The notes under the pieces are model-generated. The model was not told the DNA's origin. It did not search any database and saw only the letters and a list, made by a program, of their open reading frames with translations. Both the position numbers and the translations under genes were made by a program. From NCBI RefSeq assembly GCF_000154825.1, contig NZ_DS560019.1, positions 1,158,501 through 1,222,500 on the forward strand: 64,000 bases of DNA. Reading direction: 5' to 3'. This document shows, in pieces, positions 44,073 through 52,750 of this stretch; the stretch's first letter is position 1, and the number at the start of each line of letters is the position of its first letter. The stretch is from Anaerofustis stercorihominis DSM 17244. GTDB lineage: Bacteria; Bacillota; Clostridia; Eubacteriales; Anaerofustaceae.

Positions 44073-47000
44073 ATGAAAAAATTTAAAAGAGTTTTAATCG
44101 CAAACCGTGGTGAAATAGCTATCAGAATCATCAGAGCCGTTCAGGAACTCGGTATGAAAGCTATTTGTATCTATTGCGAAGAAGATAAATTATCACTTTT
44201 CAGAAGCAAAGCAGATGAGGCGTATCTGATAAAAGGGATAAATTCACCTACGGATGCCTATTTAAATATAGAAGCAATAATCGAACTTGCAAAAGCCAAA
44301 AACATTGATGCCATTCATCCCGGATACGGATTTTTATCGGAAAATCCTATTTTTGCGGCTGAATGCGAAAAAGCAGGTATCAAATTTATAGGACCCTCTT
44401 CCGATGTAATAGAGCTGTTGGGAAATAAGGTAAATGCCAAGGAAGCAGCTATTGAAGCGGGCGTTAGCGTACTTGACGGGGTAAAAGTAGAGACCGTTGA
44501 AGAGGCAAAAGAAATCAGTTCCAAAATCGGATACCCGGTTATCATAAAAGCCAGCGCAGGCGGCGGCGGAAGAGGTATGAGGGTATGCGAAAGAGAAGAT
44601 GATTTAAGAAATCAATTTGAGTCTGCCGTAAGAGAAGCAAAAAAAGCCTTCAATAACGGGGAAGTATTTATAGAAAAATACGTAAGGGCTCCGAGACACG
44701 TTGAAGCTCAGATTTTAGCCGATGAATACGGTCATATAGTACATTTATTTGAAAGGGACTGTTCAATTCAAAGAAGACATCAAAAGATAATAGAATTTTC
44801 TCCATCACAGTCTATAAGCGAAGAAACGAGAAAAGCTATCTGCGAAGAAAGCGTGAACCTTGCAAAACATGTAGGGTATACGAATGCGGGTACTGTGGAA
44901 TTCCTCGTTGATGAAAATGAAAAGCATTATTTCATGGAAGTTAATCCGAGGATACAAGTTGAACATACTGTTACGGAACTTGTAACCAATGTTGACCTTG
45001 TACAGGCTCAGATACTCATTGCCGAAGGATATAAACTTACCGATGAAGAAATAAACATAAAATCTCAGGAAGATATCAAGATGAGCGGAGCCGCTATAGA
45101 GTGCAGGGTAACTACAGAAAATGTACTCAATAACTTCATGCCCGACACAGGTAAAATAGATGTCTACAAGACAGGTTCCGGTCCCGGGGTAAGACTTGAC
45201 GGCGGCAATGGATTTGTTGGTTCCGAAATAACTCCTTATTTCGACAGTCTTCTCGTTAAGACCACTACATATGCAAGAGACTTTGACAAGGCGAGAAAGA
45301 AGATGATAAGGACTTTAAAGGAACATGAAATCGAAGGTGTTTCTACAAATAAAGACTTCCTTATAAACGTTTTGGAACATGAGGACTTCAAAAAGGGTAT
45401 TTGCAATACCAACTTCATTGAAGATCATCCCGAACTGTTCAATATTTCAGCATTTGACAATCAGACAGTTAAACTTCTCGAATATTTGGCTAAGACGACT
45501 CTTGCAAAAAACAGCAGTGACAGAGAAATATTGCCTAAAATAGAAGTTCCTATCTATAAGGATATGCCGAACTTGAGCGGAACTAAGCAAATATTGGACG
45601 AAAAAGGTCCCGAAGGACTCGTTCAGTGGATAAAAGACCAAAAGCAGCTTTTATTCATGGATACGACAATGCGTGACGCTCAGCAGTCACTGTTTGCAAC
45701 GAGAATGAGGACAAATGATTTCCTTAAGATAGCCGAAAGCGTAAGCAGATATGAAAAAGATATATACGCTTTGGAATTATGGGGAGGGGCTACATTCGAT
45801 ACATCTTATCGTTTCTTGAAAGAATCTCCATGGTCGAGACTTGAACTTCTCAGAGAAATGATACCGAATATCTTATTCCAAATGCTCCTTAGGGGTTCTA
45901 ATGCTGTTGGATATAAGAATTATCCGGACAATGTAATAAAAGCCTTTATCAAGCAAAGTGCCGAAAGCGGTATAGATGTATTCAGAGTATTCGACTCTCT
46001 AAACTGGCTAGACCAAATAAAGCCTTCCGTTGAAGAAGTATTGAAGCTCGGTAAGGTTGCGGAAGTAGCGATTTGTTATTCCGGAGATATACTTGATAAA
46101 AACAAAACAAAATATACTCTTGACTATTATGTTAAAAAGGCAAAAGAAGTTGAAGCGATGGGTGCACATATCTTAGCGATAAAAGATATGTCCGGACTGC
46201 TTAAACCTGCCGCTGCGATGAGACTTGCGAAAGCACTGAAAGACGAAATAAGTATCCCTATCCATTTCCATACACACGATACTGCCGGAAACGGTGTATC
46301 AAGTATGCTTATGGCAAGTGCTGCGGGAGTGGATATCGTAGATGCAGCCGTTTCATCAATGAGCGGAACCACATCTCAGCCTTCTCTTGATTCTATAGTG
46401 GCGGCTGTTGAACATACTCCTAGAGAAAGCAATATCAATGTTGATGATATCCAAGTAATCAGTGACTACTACGAAAAAGCAAGAAAATACTATACGGGAT
46501 TTGAATCCGGACTTAAGACCGGTACTACACAGATTTACAAATATGAAGTACCGGGAGGACAGTATTCCAACCTTAAATCTCAGGTAGAAAGCTTTGGGCT
46601 TGGACACAGATTTACGGATGTGCTTGAGAAATACAAAGAAGCAAACGAACTTTTAAGAGATATCATTAAAGTAACACCGACTTCAAAAGTTGTAGGTGAC
46701 TTTGCTATATTCATGCTTCAAAATGATTTGGATAAAGAAAACATCTACGAAAAGGGAAAAGACTTGGCTTTCCCTGACAGCGTCGTGGATTTCTTCAAGG
46801 GAATGATAGGTCAGCCTGAATGGGGGTTTGATGAAAAACTCAGAGAAGTAGTCCTTAAAGGGGCAGAGTTTGTTGATAAGAGACCGGGTCTTCTTCTTCC
46901 GGATGAAGATTTTGATAAGATAAAAGCGGAATACAAAGAAGAATTCAATATGGATCTAAATAACAAACAAGTGTTATCCGCCGCTTTATATCCTAAAGTA

Positions 47001-47498
47001 TATAAAGAATATCTAAGGTTCAAAGAAACTTACGGGGATCTTACTTATATGTCTTCGGACGCATTCTTCAGCGGACTATCAAAAGGTGAAGAAACCGAAG
47101 TATTCTTCGGCGAAGGTAAATCCCATGTAATAAAACTTGTAAGGACGGGAAGGACCCATGCGGACGGCAACAGACGTATGGTATTCGAAGTGGACGGTTT
47201 CAGACGTGCATTATACGTTGAAGACCCTAATGCGATACGTTCTCAGGTAATGAGTCAGGCTGTTGAAATGGCTGACAGCAATAATGACAAGCATATCGGC
47301 TCTCCTATACCGGGTTCGGTTATCAAGGTAAACGTGGCAATAGGCGACAAAGTAGAAAAGAACCAAGCGGTATGCGTCGTGGAAGCTATGAAGATGGAAA
47401 CCGAAGTCGTATCTCCTGCGGAAGGTGTCATAAAAGATGTTCTCGTACAGGAATTGGACAGCGTAAAAGCGGGACAGTTACTCATAGAACTCGAATAA
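44073..47498 (+). CDS. pyc: Pyruvate carboxylase
   Basis: Carboxylates pyruvate to oxaloacetate with ATP, bicarbonate and biotin, an anaplerotic step. The single 1141-aa chain has all domains. Biotin carboxylase spans about 1-450 (KRVLIANRGEIAIRIIRA; ATP-grasp loop KASAGGGGRGM). The carboxyltransferase barrel begins near 530 (FMDTTMRDAQQSLFATRMR) and has IHFHTHDTAGNG metal ligands. A C-terminal biotin carrier domain follows, with biotinylated K1107 in VEAMKMETEV. AAGGAGG precedes the ATG. A terminator follows, so it is monocistronic. Confidence 0.97.
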   Translation: MKKFKRVLIANRGEIAIRIIRAVQELGMKAICIYCEEDKLSLFRSKADEAYLIKGINSPTDAYLNIEAIIELAKAKNIDAIHPGYGFLSENPIFAAECEKAGIKFIGPSSDVIELLGNKVNAKEAAIEAGVSVLDGVKVETVEEAKEISSKIGYPVIIKASAGGGGRGMRVCEREDDLRNQFESAVREAKKAFNNGEVFIEKYVRAPRHVEAQILADEYGHIVHLFERDCSIQRRHQKIIEFSPSQSISEETRKAICEESVNLAKHVGYTNAGTVEFLVDENEKHYFMEVNPRIQVEHTVTELVTNVDLVQAQILIAEGYKLTDEEINIKSQEDIKMSGAAIECRVTTENVLNNFMPDTGKIDVYKTGSGPGVRLDGGNGFVGSEITPYFDSLLVKTTTYARDFDKARKKMIRTLKEHEIEGVSTNKDFLINVLEHEDFKKGICNTNFIEDHPELFNISAFDNQTVKLLEYLAKTTLAKNSSDREILPKIEVPIYKDMPNLSGTKQILDEKGPEGLVQWIKDQKQLLFMDTTMRDAQQSLFATRMRTNDFLKIAESVSRYEKDIYALELWGGATFDTSYRFLKESPWSRLELLREMIPNILFQMLLRGSNAVGYKNYPDNVIKAFIKQSAESGIDVFRVFDSLNWLDQIKPSVEEVLKLGKVAEVAICYSGDILDKNKTKYTLDYYVKKAKEVEAMGAHILAIKDMSGLLKPAAAMRLAKALKDEISIPIHFHTHDTAGNGVSSMLMASAAGVDIVDAAVSSMSGTTSQPSLDSIVAAVEHTPRESNINVDDIQVISDYYEKARKYYTGFESGLKTGTTQIYKYEVPGGQYSNLKSQVESFGLGHRFTDVLEKYKEANELLRDIIKVTPTSKVVGDFAIFMLQNDLDKENIYEKGKDLAFPDSVVDFFKGMIGQPEWGFDEKLREVVLKGAEFVDKRPGLLLPDEDFDKIKAEYKEEFNMDLNNKQVLSAALYPKVYKEYLRFKETYGDLTYMSSDAFFSGLSKGEETEVFFGEGKSHVIKLVRTGRTHADGNRRMVFEVDGFRRALYVEDPNAIRSQVMSQAVEMADSNNDKHIGSPIPGSVIKVNVAIGDKVEKNQAVCVVEAMKMETEVVSPAEGVIKDVLVQELDSVKAGQLLIELE

Positions 47499-47514
47499 TA
47501 TTATATAAAATAAG

Positions 47515-47543
47515 ACAGCAGAGTATTTCTCTGCTGTTTTTTT
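47515..47543 (+). terminator. Intrinsic terminator after pyc
   Basis: ACAGCAGAG pairs with CTCTGCTGT around five bases, followed by seven T. Confidence 0.93.
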
Positions 47544-47644
47544 ATTGTTATATTATCGAGATTAATTCTTAAATAATAAGCTAATCCATAGCTAAAAGAG
47601 TACTTTTATTGTATAATTGCTTTATATTAAAAAGGAGTTAAAGT

Positions 47645-50551
47645 ATGGGGCGTTTGAATAAAAAAGAGGTTATTGCCTTTGCAAGGAAGATATTGAGGAC
47701 TTATTTCGTTGAGAGCAGGCTTGATTTTCTGATTTCTACCTTTGATGATGACATCATATGGCTTGGCGGGGGAAGGATGCAAAAGGCAGAGGGGAAAGAG
47801 GATGTAGCAAATTGGTTTATTAGCGGAAAAAATGATATGTTCCCATGCGTTATGGAGAACGAAGATTATCAGTATATGCGCCTTGGTGATGATTATCATA
47901 TGGTAGAAGGCGTGAGCGATCTATATACCTCGGATAATACCGAGCATATAATGTTTGCAAGCCAAAGGATAACCTTTATATTTAAAGAAGAAGATAGAAA
48001 GTTAAAGACCGTACATATACATAATTCCATACCTTTCGATGAACTTAAAGATGAGGAGCTGTTTCCCGTTGAATATTCGAAGGAACAGTACGACCTGCTT
48101 CATGAAGCATATGAGAATAAGCTGTCTGAAATAGACAGTGCAAATGAGGCGATAAAAAATCAGGCAATGTTATTGAACAGGCTGTATCAGTCCGTACCCA
48201 GCGGGATATTACAGCTTGAATGTGAGTATCCTCATAATATCATAATAGCAAATCATAAAATAGGTCAGATATACGGTATAGATGAAAAGGATATAAAAAG
48301 CGGGAATTATTATAATCTTCTGTATAAGAAGATTATAGAATCCGAAGATAATATAAGTAAAGTCCTTCATAACGGGGGAGTTATAGATTATGAAAGAGAG
48401 ATAATTAAATATAATAAGGAAAAAGCATGGATATCCGTTCACTTGGATGTTTTGAACGACGTCGGGGGAAATGATGTTATACAGTGTGTAATAAACGATA
48501 TAACAAAACAAAAGCATGCACTCATTGAAAAGGAAAATGAACAGAAGCTGGAAAACAGCTTACTTAGGTCAGCTATATTTTCATCAAACGAAGCAATACT
48601 GAACCTTAATCTGACTGCCGATACTTATTCGATTATAACTTCTTTTGAAGAGGTTGAATCAGATTACAGGAATATCCCGAGAAGCGGACGCTATGATGAC
48701 TTAATAGATAAGTCGTGCGATTTGATGGTACATCCTGATTATAAGGAAGAATACCGGATAAAGTTTGACAGACAAAATGTTATAAAGCAGTTTAAATCAG
48801 GTAAAAAAGAAATATACATGGAGCTTATGGAGCTTGGCGAAGACGGCGAGTACCACTGGAAATCTTATACATTTACAAGGGCAGAGAATATTTATAATGA
48901 AGATATCATCGGTATAAGTATCGTAAAATCTTTGGATAAACAAAGGAGCGAGAGGATAAGATCCGAACAGCTTTTGAAAGATGCCTTAAATGCCGCGAGG
49001 ACCGCAAACGAAGCGAAGTCGGATTTTTTATCGAGGATGTCTCATGATATAAGGACACCTTTGAATGCAATAATAGGAATGAGTACCATAGGAAAATTAA
49101 AGATAGAAAAGCCTAACAGCGTATTGGATTGTTTTTCTAAAATAGATTCTTCTTCAAAATATCTTTTGTCTTTAATAAACGATATCCTGGATATGTCTAA
49201 AATAGAAAGCGGAAAAGTAACGTTAAACGATGAAAGGTTTGATTTTTCCGAGATGATACATGAAATCAATGAGATAATATACGATCAGGCGGTAGAGAAA
49301 GGTATTGAGTATAAAGTCTATAGCGATATAAATATGGACAAATATTATATTGCAGACAGATTAAAGTTAAATCAGATATTTATGAACCTTTTATCAAATT
49401 CGCTGAAATATTTCTCTAAGGGGGATTTTATACATTTTTCCTTTAAGGAAGTCAAGAGAGAAAGAGGCGTTTCATTAATAGAATTCATAGTTGAAGACAG
49501 CGGCTGCGGGATGAGCAAAGGATTTTTAGATAAGTTGTTTTTACCTTTCGAGCAGGAAAATGCAGGGGTTGCAAGAAATAATGTAGGTACCGGTCTGGGA
49601 CTTACCATCGTTAAAAATATAGTTGATATAATGGAAGGGAATATAGAGGTAATAAGCGAAAAGGGAAGGGGAAGCAAATTCATCGTAACACTTCCTCTTG
49701 GGATAATAGAGTCTGAGGAAGAAGCCGAATACAGAAAAAAGAAAGAACTTTTAAAGGGTTTGAATGTTCTTATTGCGGATGATGACGAAATAGTCGCAAA
49801 ACAGATCGAAGTAATAATGAATGATATAGGTGCCGAGGCGGTAAAGGTAAACTCCGGAAGTGCGGCTGTCGATGAAGTAAAGAAGAAATATGAAAACGAT
49901 GAATTCTTCGATGTATGTTTCATAGACTGGAAAATGCCTGATATGAATGGTATAGAGACCACCGGAAACATAAGGAGGATAGTGGGAGAAGATACTACCA
50001 TTATAATCATCACCGCTTACGACTGGAGTGTCATCGAAGATGAAGGCAGAAGGGCTGGAGTAAATCACTTTATTTCAAAACCTGTATTCGAGCATACGAT
50101 ATGCGATTATCTCACTGATATAGATGTAAAACATATAAGACACAGACATAAAAAATCCGCAAAATCGTTAAAGGGCAGAAACGTACTGCTGGTAAAGGAT
50201 AATATCCTTAATCAGGAAATAGCAAAATCTATCCTTGAAATGCGCGGTATGAATGTGGATACTGCCGAAAACGGCAAGGAAGCCGTGGATAAGTTTATAA
50301 AATCCGATATAGGATATTACGATATGATACTCATGGATATAAGGATGCCTGTAATGGACGGTATAGAAGCAACTAAGGCGATACGTTCGTCAAGTCATCA
50401 CAGGGCACAAGATATCCCTATAATCGCTGTATCCGCAAATGCTTTCAAAGAAGATAAAATCAAAGCCTTTGATGCGGGCATAAACGGATATTTGATAAAA
50501 CCTTTCGATGCGGGAAATATGATGGATATGATTGAAAAGTTCCTTAACTAA
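47645..50551 (+). CDS. Soluble hybrid sensor histidine kinase with two receiver domains
   Basis: 968 aa, no membrane segment. The order is: an N-terminal SnoaL/NTF2-like domain (about 10-140), two PAS-type regions (about 175-300 and 310-450), and a HisKA dimerisation helix with H467 in MSHDIRTPLNAI. An HATPase domain (NLLSNSLKYF; DSGCGMS; GTGLGLTIV) comes next, then receiver 1 (IADDDEIV, phospho-acceptor D761 in IDWKMPDMNG, SKPVF lysine) and receiver 2 (D898 in MDIRMPVMDG). Receiver 2 has VKDN where most have VEDN, so K851 replaces an acidic metal ligand. AAAGGAG precedes the ATG. No separate output regulator is adjacent. Its signal is unknown; the NTF2-like domain suggests a small cytoplasmic ligand. 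Confidence 0.88.
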   Translation: MGRLNKKEVIAFARKILRTYFVESRLDFLISTFDDDIIWLGGGRMQKAEGKEDVANWFISGKNDMFPCVMENEDYQYMRLGDDYHMVEGVSDLYTSDNTEHIMFASQRITFIFKEEDRKLKTVHIHNSIPFDELKDEELFPVEYSKEQYDLLHEAYENKLSEIDSANEAIKNQAMLLNRLYQSVPSGILQLECEYPHNIIIANHKIGQIYGIDEKDIKSGNYYNLLYKKIIESEDNISKVLHNGGVIDYEREIIKYNKEKAWISVHLDVLNDVGGNDVIQCVINDITKQKHALIEKENEQKLENSLLRSAIFSSNEAILNLNLTADTYSIITSFEEVESDYRNIPRSGRYDDLIDKSCDLMVHPDYKEEYRIKFDRQNVIKQFKSGKKEIYMELMELGEDGEYHWKSYTFTRAENIYNEDIIGISIVKSLDKQRSERIRSEQLLKDALNAARTANEAKSDFLSRMSHDIRTPLNAIIGMSTIGKLKIEKPNSVLDCFSKIDSSSKYLLSLINDILDMSKIESGKVTLNDERFDFSEMIHEINEIIYDQAVEKGIEYKVYSDINMDKYYIADRLKLNQIFMNLLSNSLKYFSKGDFIHFSFKEVKRERGVSLIEFIVEDSGCGMSKGFLDKLFLPFEQENAGVARNNVGTGLGLTIVKNIVDIMEGNIEVISEKGRGSKFIVTLPLGIIESEEEAEYRKKKELLKGLNVLIADDDEIVAKQIEVIMNDIGAEAVKVNSGSAAVDEVKKKYENDEFFDVCFIDWKMPDMNGIETTGNIRRIVGEDTTIIIITAYDWSVIEDEGRRAGVNHFISKPVFEHTICDYLTDIDVKHIRHRHKKSAKSLKGRNVLLVKDNILNQEIAKSILEMRGMNVDTAENGKEAVDKFIKSDIGYYDMILMDIRMPVMDGIEATKAIRSSSHHRAQDIPIIAVSANAFKEDKIKAFDAGINGYLIKPFDAGNMMDMIEKFLN

Positions 50552-50569
50552 AAAAGACCTAAAGGTCTT
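50550..50569 (-). terminator. Terminator of the tRNA operon
   Basis: AAGACC (50554-50559) pairs with GGTCTT (50564-50569). On the minus strand it is followed by six T, so it ends the tRNA transcript; it overlaps the end of the kinase gene region. Confidence 0.8.
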
Positions 50570-50581
50570 AACATAAAAGGA

Positions 50582-50670
50582 TGGTGCCGAAGACCGGAAT
50601 CGAACCGGTACGATCGGTAAGGATCGCAGGATTTTAAGTCCTGTGCGTCTGCCAGTTCCGCCACTTCGGC
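50582..50670 (-). tRNA. tRNA-Leu (TAA)
   Basis: Acceptor GCCGAAG/CTTCGGC, long variable arm as expected for a class II tRNA, anticodon loop CTTAAAA (anticodon TAA), CCA encoded. Last gene of the six-tRNA array. Confidence 0.95.
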
Positions 50671-50704
50671 ATAAAATCTCTTTTTAACTATATTAAATTT
50701 AAAA

Positions 50705-50778
50705 TGGAGGCGGCACCCAGACTTGAACTGGGGATACGGGTGTTGCAGACCCTTGCCTTACCACTTGGCTATGCCGCC
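50705..50778 (-). tRNA. tRNA-Cys (GCA)
   Basis: Acceptor GGCGGCA/TGCCGCC, T-arm GTTCAAG, anticodon loop with GCA, CCA encoded. Confidence 0.95.
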
Positions 50779-50787
50779 TAAAAAAAA

Positions 50788-50862
50788 TGGAGCGAAAGAC
50801 GAGATTCGAACTCGCGACCCTCGCCTTGGCAAGGCGATGCTCTACCACTGAGCCACTTTCGC
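50788..50862 (-). tRNA. tRNA-Gly (GCC)
   Basis: Acceptor GCGAAAG/CTTTCGC, T-arm GTTCGAA, anticodon stem-loop around TTGCCAA (GCC), CCA encoded. Confidence 0.95.
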
Positions 50863-50867
50863 ATAGA

Positions 50868-50943
<76 letters not shown>

Positions 50944-50950
50944 ATTTTAA

Positions 50951-51027
50951 TGGCGACTCGGAAGGGACTCGAACCCTCGACCTCTAGCGTGACAGGCTAG
51001 CATTCTAACCAGCTGAACTACCGAGCC
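50951..51027 (-). tRNA. tRNA-Asp (GTC)
   Basis: Acceptor GGCTCGG/CCGAGTC, anticodon loop CTGTCAC (GTC), discriminator G, CCA encoded. Confidence 0.95.
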
Positions 51028-51048
51028 GCATTGTTATTAAATTTTAAA

Positions 51049-51124
51049 TGGTGGTCGCAATAGGGCTCGAACCTATGACCCCCTGCTTGTAAGGCAGGTG
51101 CTCTCCCAGCTGAGCTATGCGACC
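51049..51124 (-). tRNA. tRNA-Val (TAC)
   Basis: Acceptor GGTCGCA/TGCGACC, anticodon loop CTTACAA (TAC), T-arm GTTCGAG, CCA encoded. First gene of the array. Confidence 0.95.
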
Positions 51125-51141
51125 ACTTACAGTGCTGATTT

Positions 51142-51170
51142 ATTATATAATAACAAATTGTTTATGTCAA
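51142..51170 (-). promoter_or_regulatory. Consensus promoter of the tRNA array
   Basis: Minus strand: perfect TTGACA (51165-51170), 17 bases, perfect TATAAT (51142-51147), about 18 bases before tRNA-Val. Confidence 0.93.
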
Positions 51171-51220
51171 GTAATATTTGGTATTTTTTTAATAAATTTT
51201 TACTGTAAATAAACTATTTA

Positions 51221-52411
51221 TCATTCGATGGTTTCATATGTCTTTGTATCATAAAAAATTGTTTTAAAACTTTTTGTTTTTTCAGAGTTTACATTCTTTT
51301 TATAATTAGCAGGGATTGATAAAACTGTATTATCTCCGTCCGATATATATTTCTTTTCAGGGTGTTTTTTATAATATTTAAAATACCAATACATATCCAT
51401 GTGCTGACCGCTGTTTGCTATTGCTCTGCTTATATAGTATGGATCAAAATCCTTATTTATAGGATTAGTAAAATATGGTGGTTCCGGAGCTGCAAGGACC
51501 GCACTTTGCATTTTATACTTCACACCTTTATATTCTCCGTTTTTAACTGCTTTTAAATTTTCTTCTTTTGGCTTATCTCCATATGGGTATGCGAGATATG
51601 ATGTAGGGATTTTATTATTATTTTTATATACCAGATTATTTACCTTACCGATTTCTTCCATGATTTCATTTTTATTTAAGTTATTCATATTATAATGATG
51701 ATAAGTATGGTTCCCGATTTCATATCCCAAGTCAGTGAGGACCCTGAATTTATCCTGATAATCACCTTCGGTCTTATTATTGTAGTATGCATCATATTCA
51801 AATGGGTTCTCCGTAATGTATAATACTCCTCCGGAACCAAAGTCTGGGTGTTCGGATTTAAATTCTTCCAATATACCGATCAATGTATCATTATTTACAA
51901 CCAGTTTTCCTTCTTTATTTTTAATTAGTGAAAAACAGCTTTTTAATCCGTCATCAAATGTAAGGAGTATAGGTGTTTTACCTGCCGGGATATTTATATC
52001 ATTACTTAAATACTCTTTCATTGATATTAGAACATATCCGTTTTTATACATATATTCAAGGTCTTCTTTAAACTCTTTTTTGTTTCTGTGCCATGGGAAA
52101 TGTTTAGCTTTGTTGTCGATACTATGATACATGATTACCATGACATCTCCGGCTTCATTCGGCTTTATGGTTTTATAGTCTATACTTTTATTTTCCACCT
52201 TATTTTTTGATGAAATATTACTTTCCGTATTTGTATATTTGCTGAAATGTTTTATATTAAATGTTACAACGCTTATAATTCCTATTACAAGGATCATGAT
52301 TATTAAGTAATATCTGTTCTTTTTAATAAAAAAATTGATTTTATTACCCTTATTTGAAAAATCATCATTATGTTTCTTTTTGTTTTTTGTCAATGTATTT
52401 ATTCCTCTCAT
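51221..52411 (-). CDS. Membrane-anchored polysaccharide deacetylase (CE4/NodB)
   Basis: A carbohydrate esterase acting on cell-surface glycans such as peptidoglycan GlcNAc. 396 aa: a basic N-terminus, one membrane helix (YLIIMILVIGIISVVTF), then an extracellular NodB domain. Motif 1 is LLTFDDGLKS, the zinc histidines lie in GNHTYHHYN, and motif 3 is LAYPYGD. The first ATG (52411) has only a weak AAGAGA upstream. A TTG at 52393 with AGAGGA before it is an alternative start that would shorten it by six residues. It is the first minus-strand gene upstream of the tRNA promoter and probably monocistronic. Confidence 0.88.
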   Translation of the reverse strand: MRGINTLTKNKKKHNDDFSNKGNKINFFIKKNRYYLIIMILVIGIISVVTFNIKHFSKYTNTESNISSKNKVENKSIDYKTIKPNEAGDVMVIMYHSIDNKAKHFPWHRNKKEFKEDLEYMYKNGYVLISMKEYLSNDINIPAGKTPILLTFDDGLKSCFSLIKNKEGKLVVNNDTLIGILEEFKSEHPDFGSGGVLYITENPFEYDAYYNNKTEGDYQDKFRVLTDLGYEIGNHTYHHYNMNNLNKNEIMEEIGKVNNLVYKNNNKIPTSYLAYPYGDKPKEENLKAVKNGEYKGVKYKMQSAVLAAPEPPYFTNPINKDFDPYYISRAIANSGQHMDMYWYFKYYKKHPEKKYISDGDNTVLSIPANYKKNVNSEKTKSFKTIFYDTKTYETIE

Positions 52412-52625
52412 TAATAATCTCTTATTATTTAATATATGTAATAAAAAGGTCTAATATTTTTATATTTTTAATTTATATTAAAATTACTTCCTTTAGCTAT
52501 AATACCACTATTTTTGCCAATTAAAACCAGTTTCTTATAATATTAATGAAAATTTAATTTTTATGTTAAAATCATTAAGCAATGATAAATATTTCACATA
52601 TTTATGTAAAATATAAATTATTTAG
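52412..52625. other. Divergent intergenic region between the deacetylase and RuBisCO-like genes
   Basis: AT-rich, no gene. Promoters for both flanking divergent genes must lie in 52412-52750; only the rightward one is clear. Confidence 0.5.
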
Positions 52626-52654
52626 TTGACAAAACATAATTACCATGTTATCAT
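52626..52654 (+). promoter_or_regulatory. Promoter of the RuBisCO-like gene
   Basis: Perfect TTGACA (52626-52631), 17 bases, TATCAT (52649-52654). The 5' leader of about 90 bases can pair AAAGAC with GTCTTT (about 52662-52700). A GAGGAGG lies nine bases before the ATG. Confidence 0.8.
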
Positions 52655-52750
52655 ATAAGCGTAAAGACAGGATTATGTTTTACGAATTCATAGTCTTTAT
52701 GATAAGGGTAGATGGTTAAACATTATTAAGTTTTGAGGAGGATTTTAAAA

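Noticed and set aside
49372-50013. 213-aa antisense frame in the histidine kinase
   Set aside because: Antisense shadow; no start signals and the sense protein is well defined.
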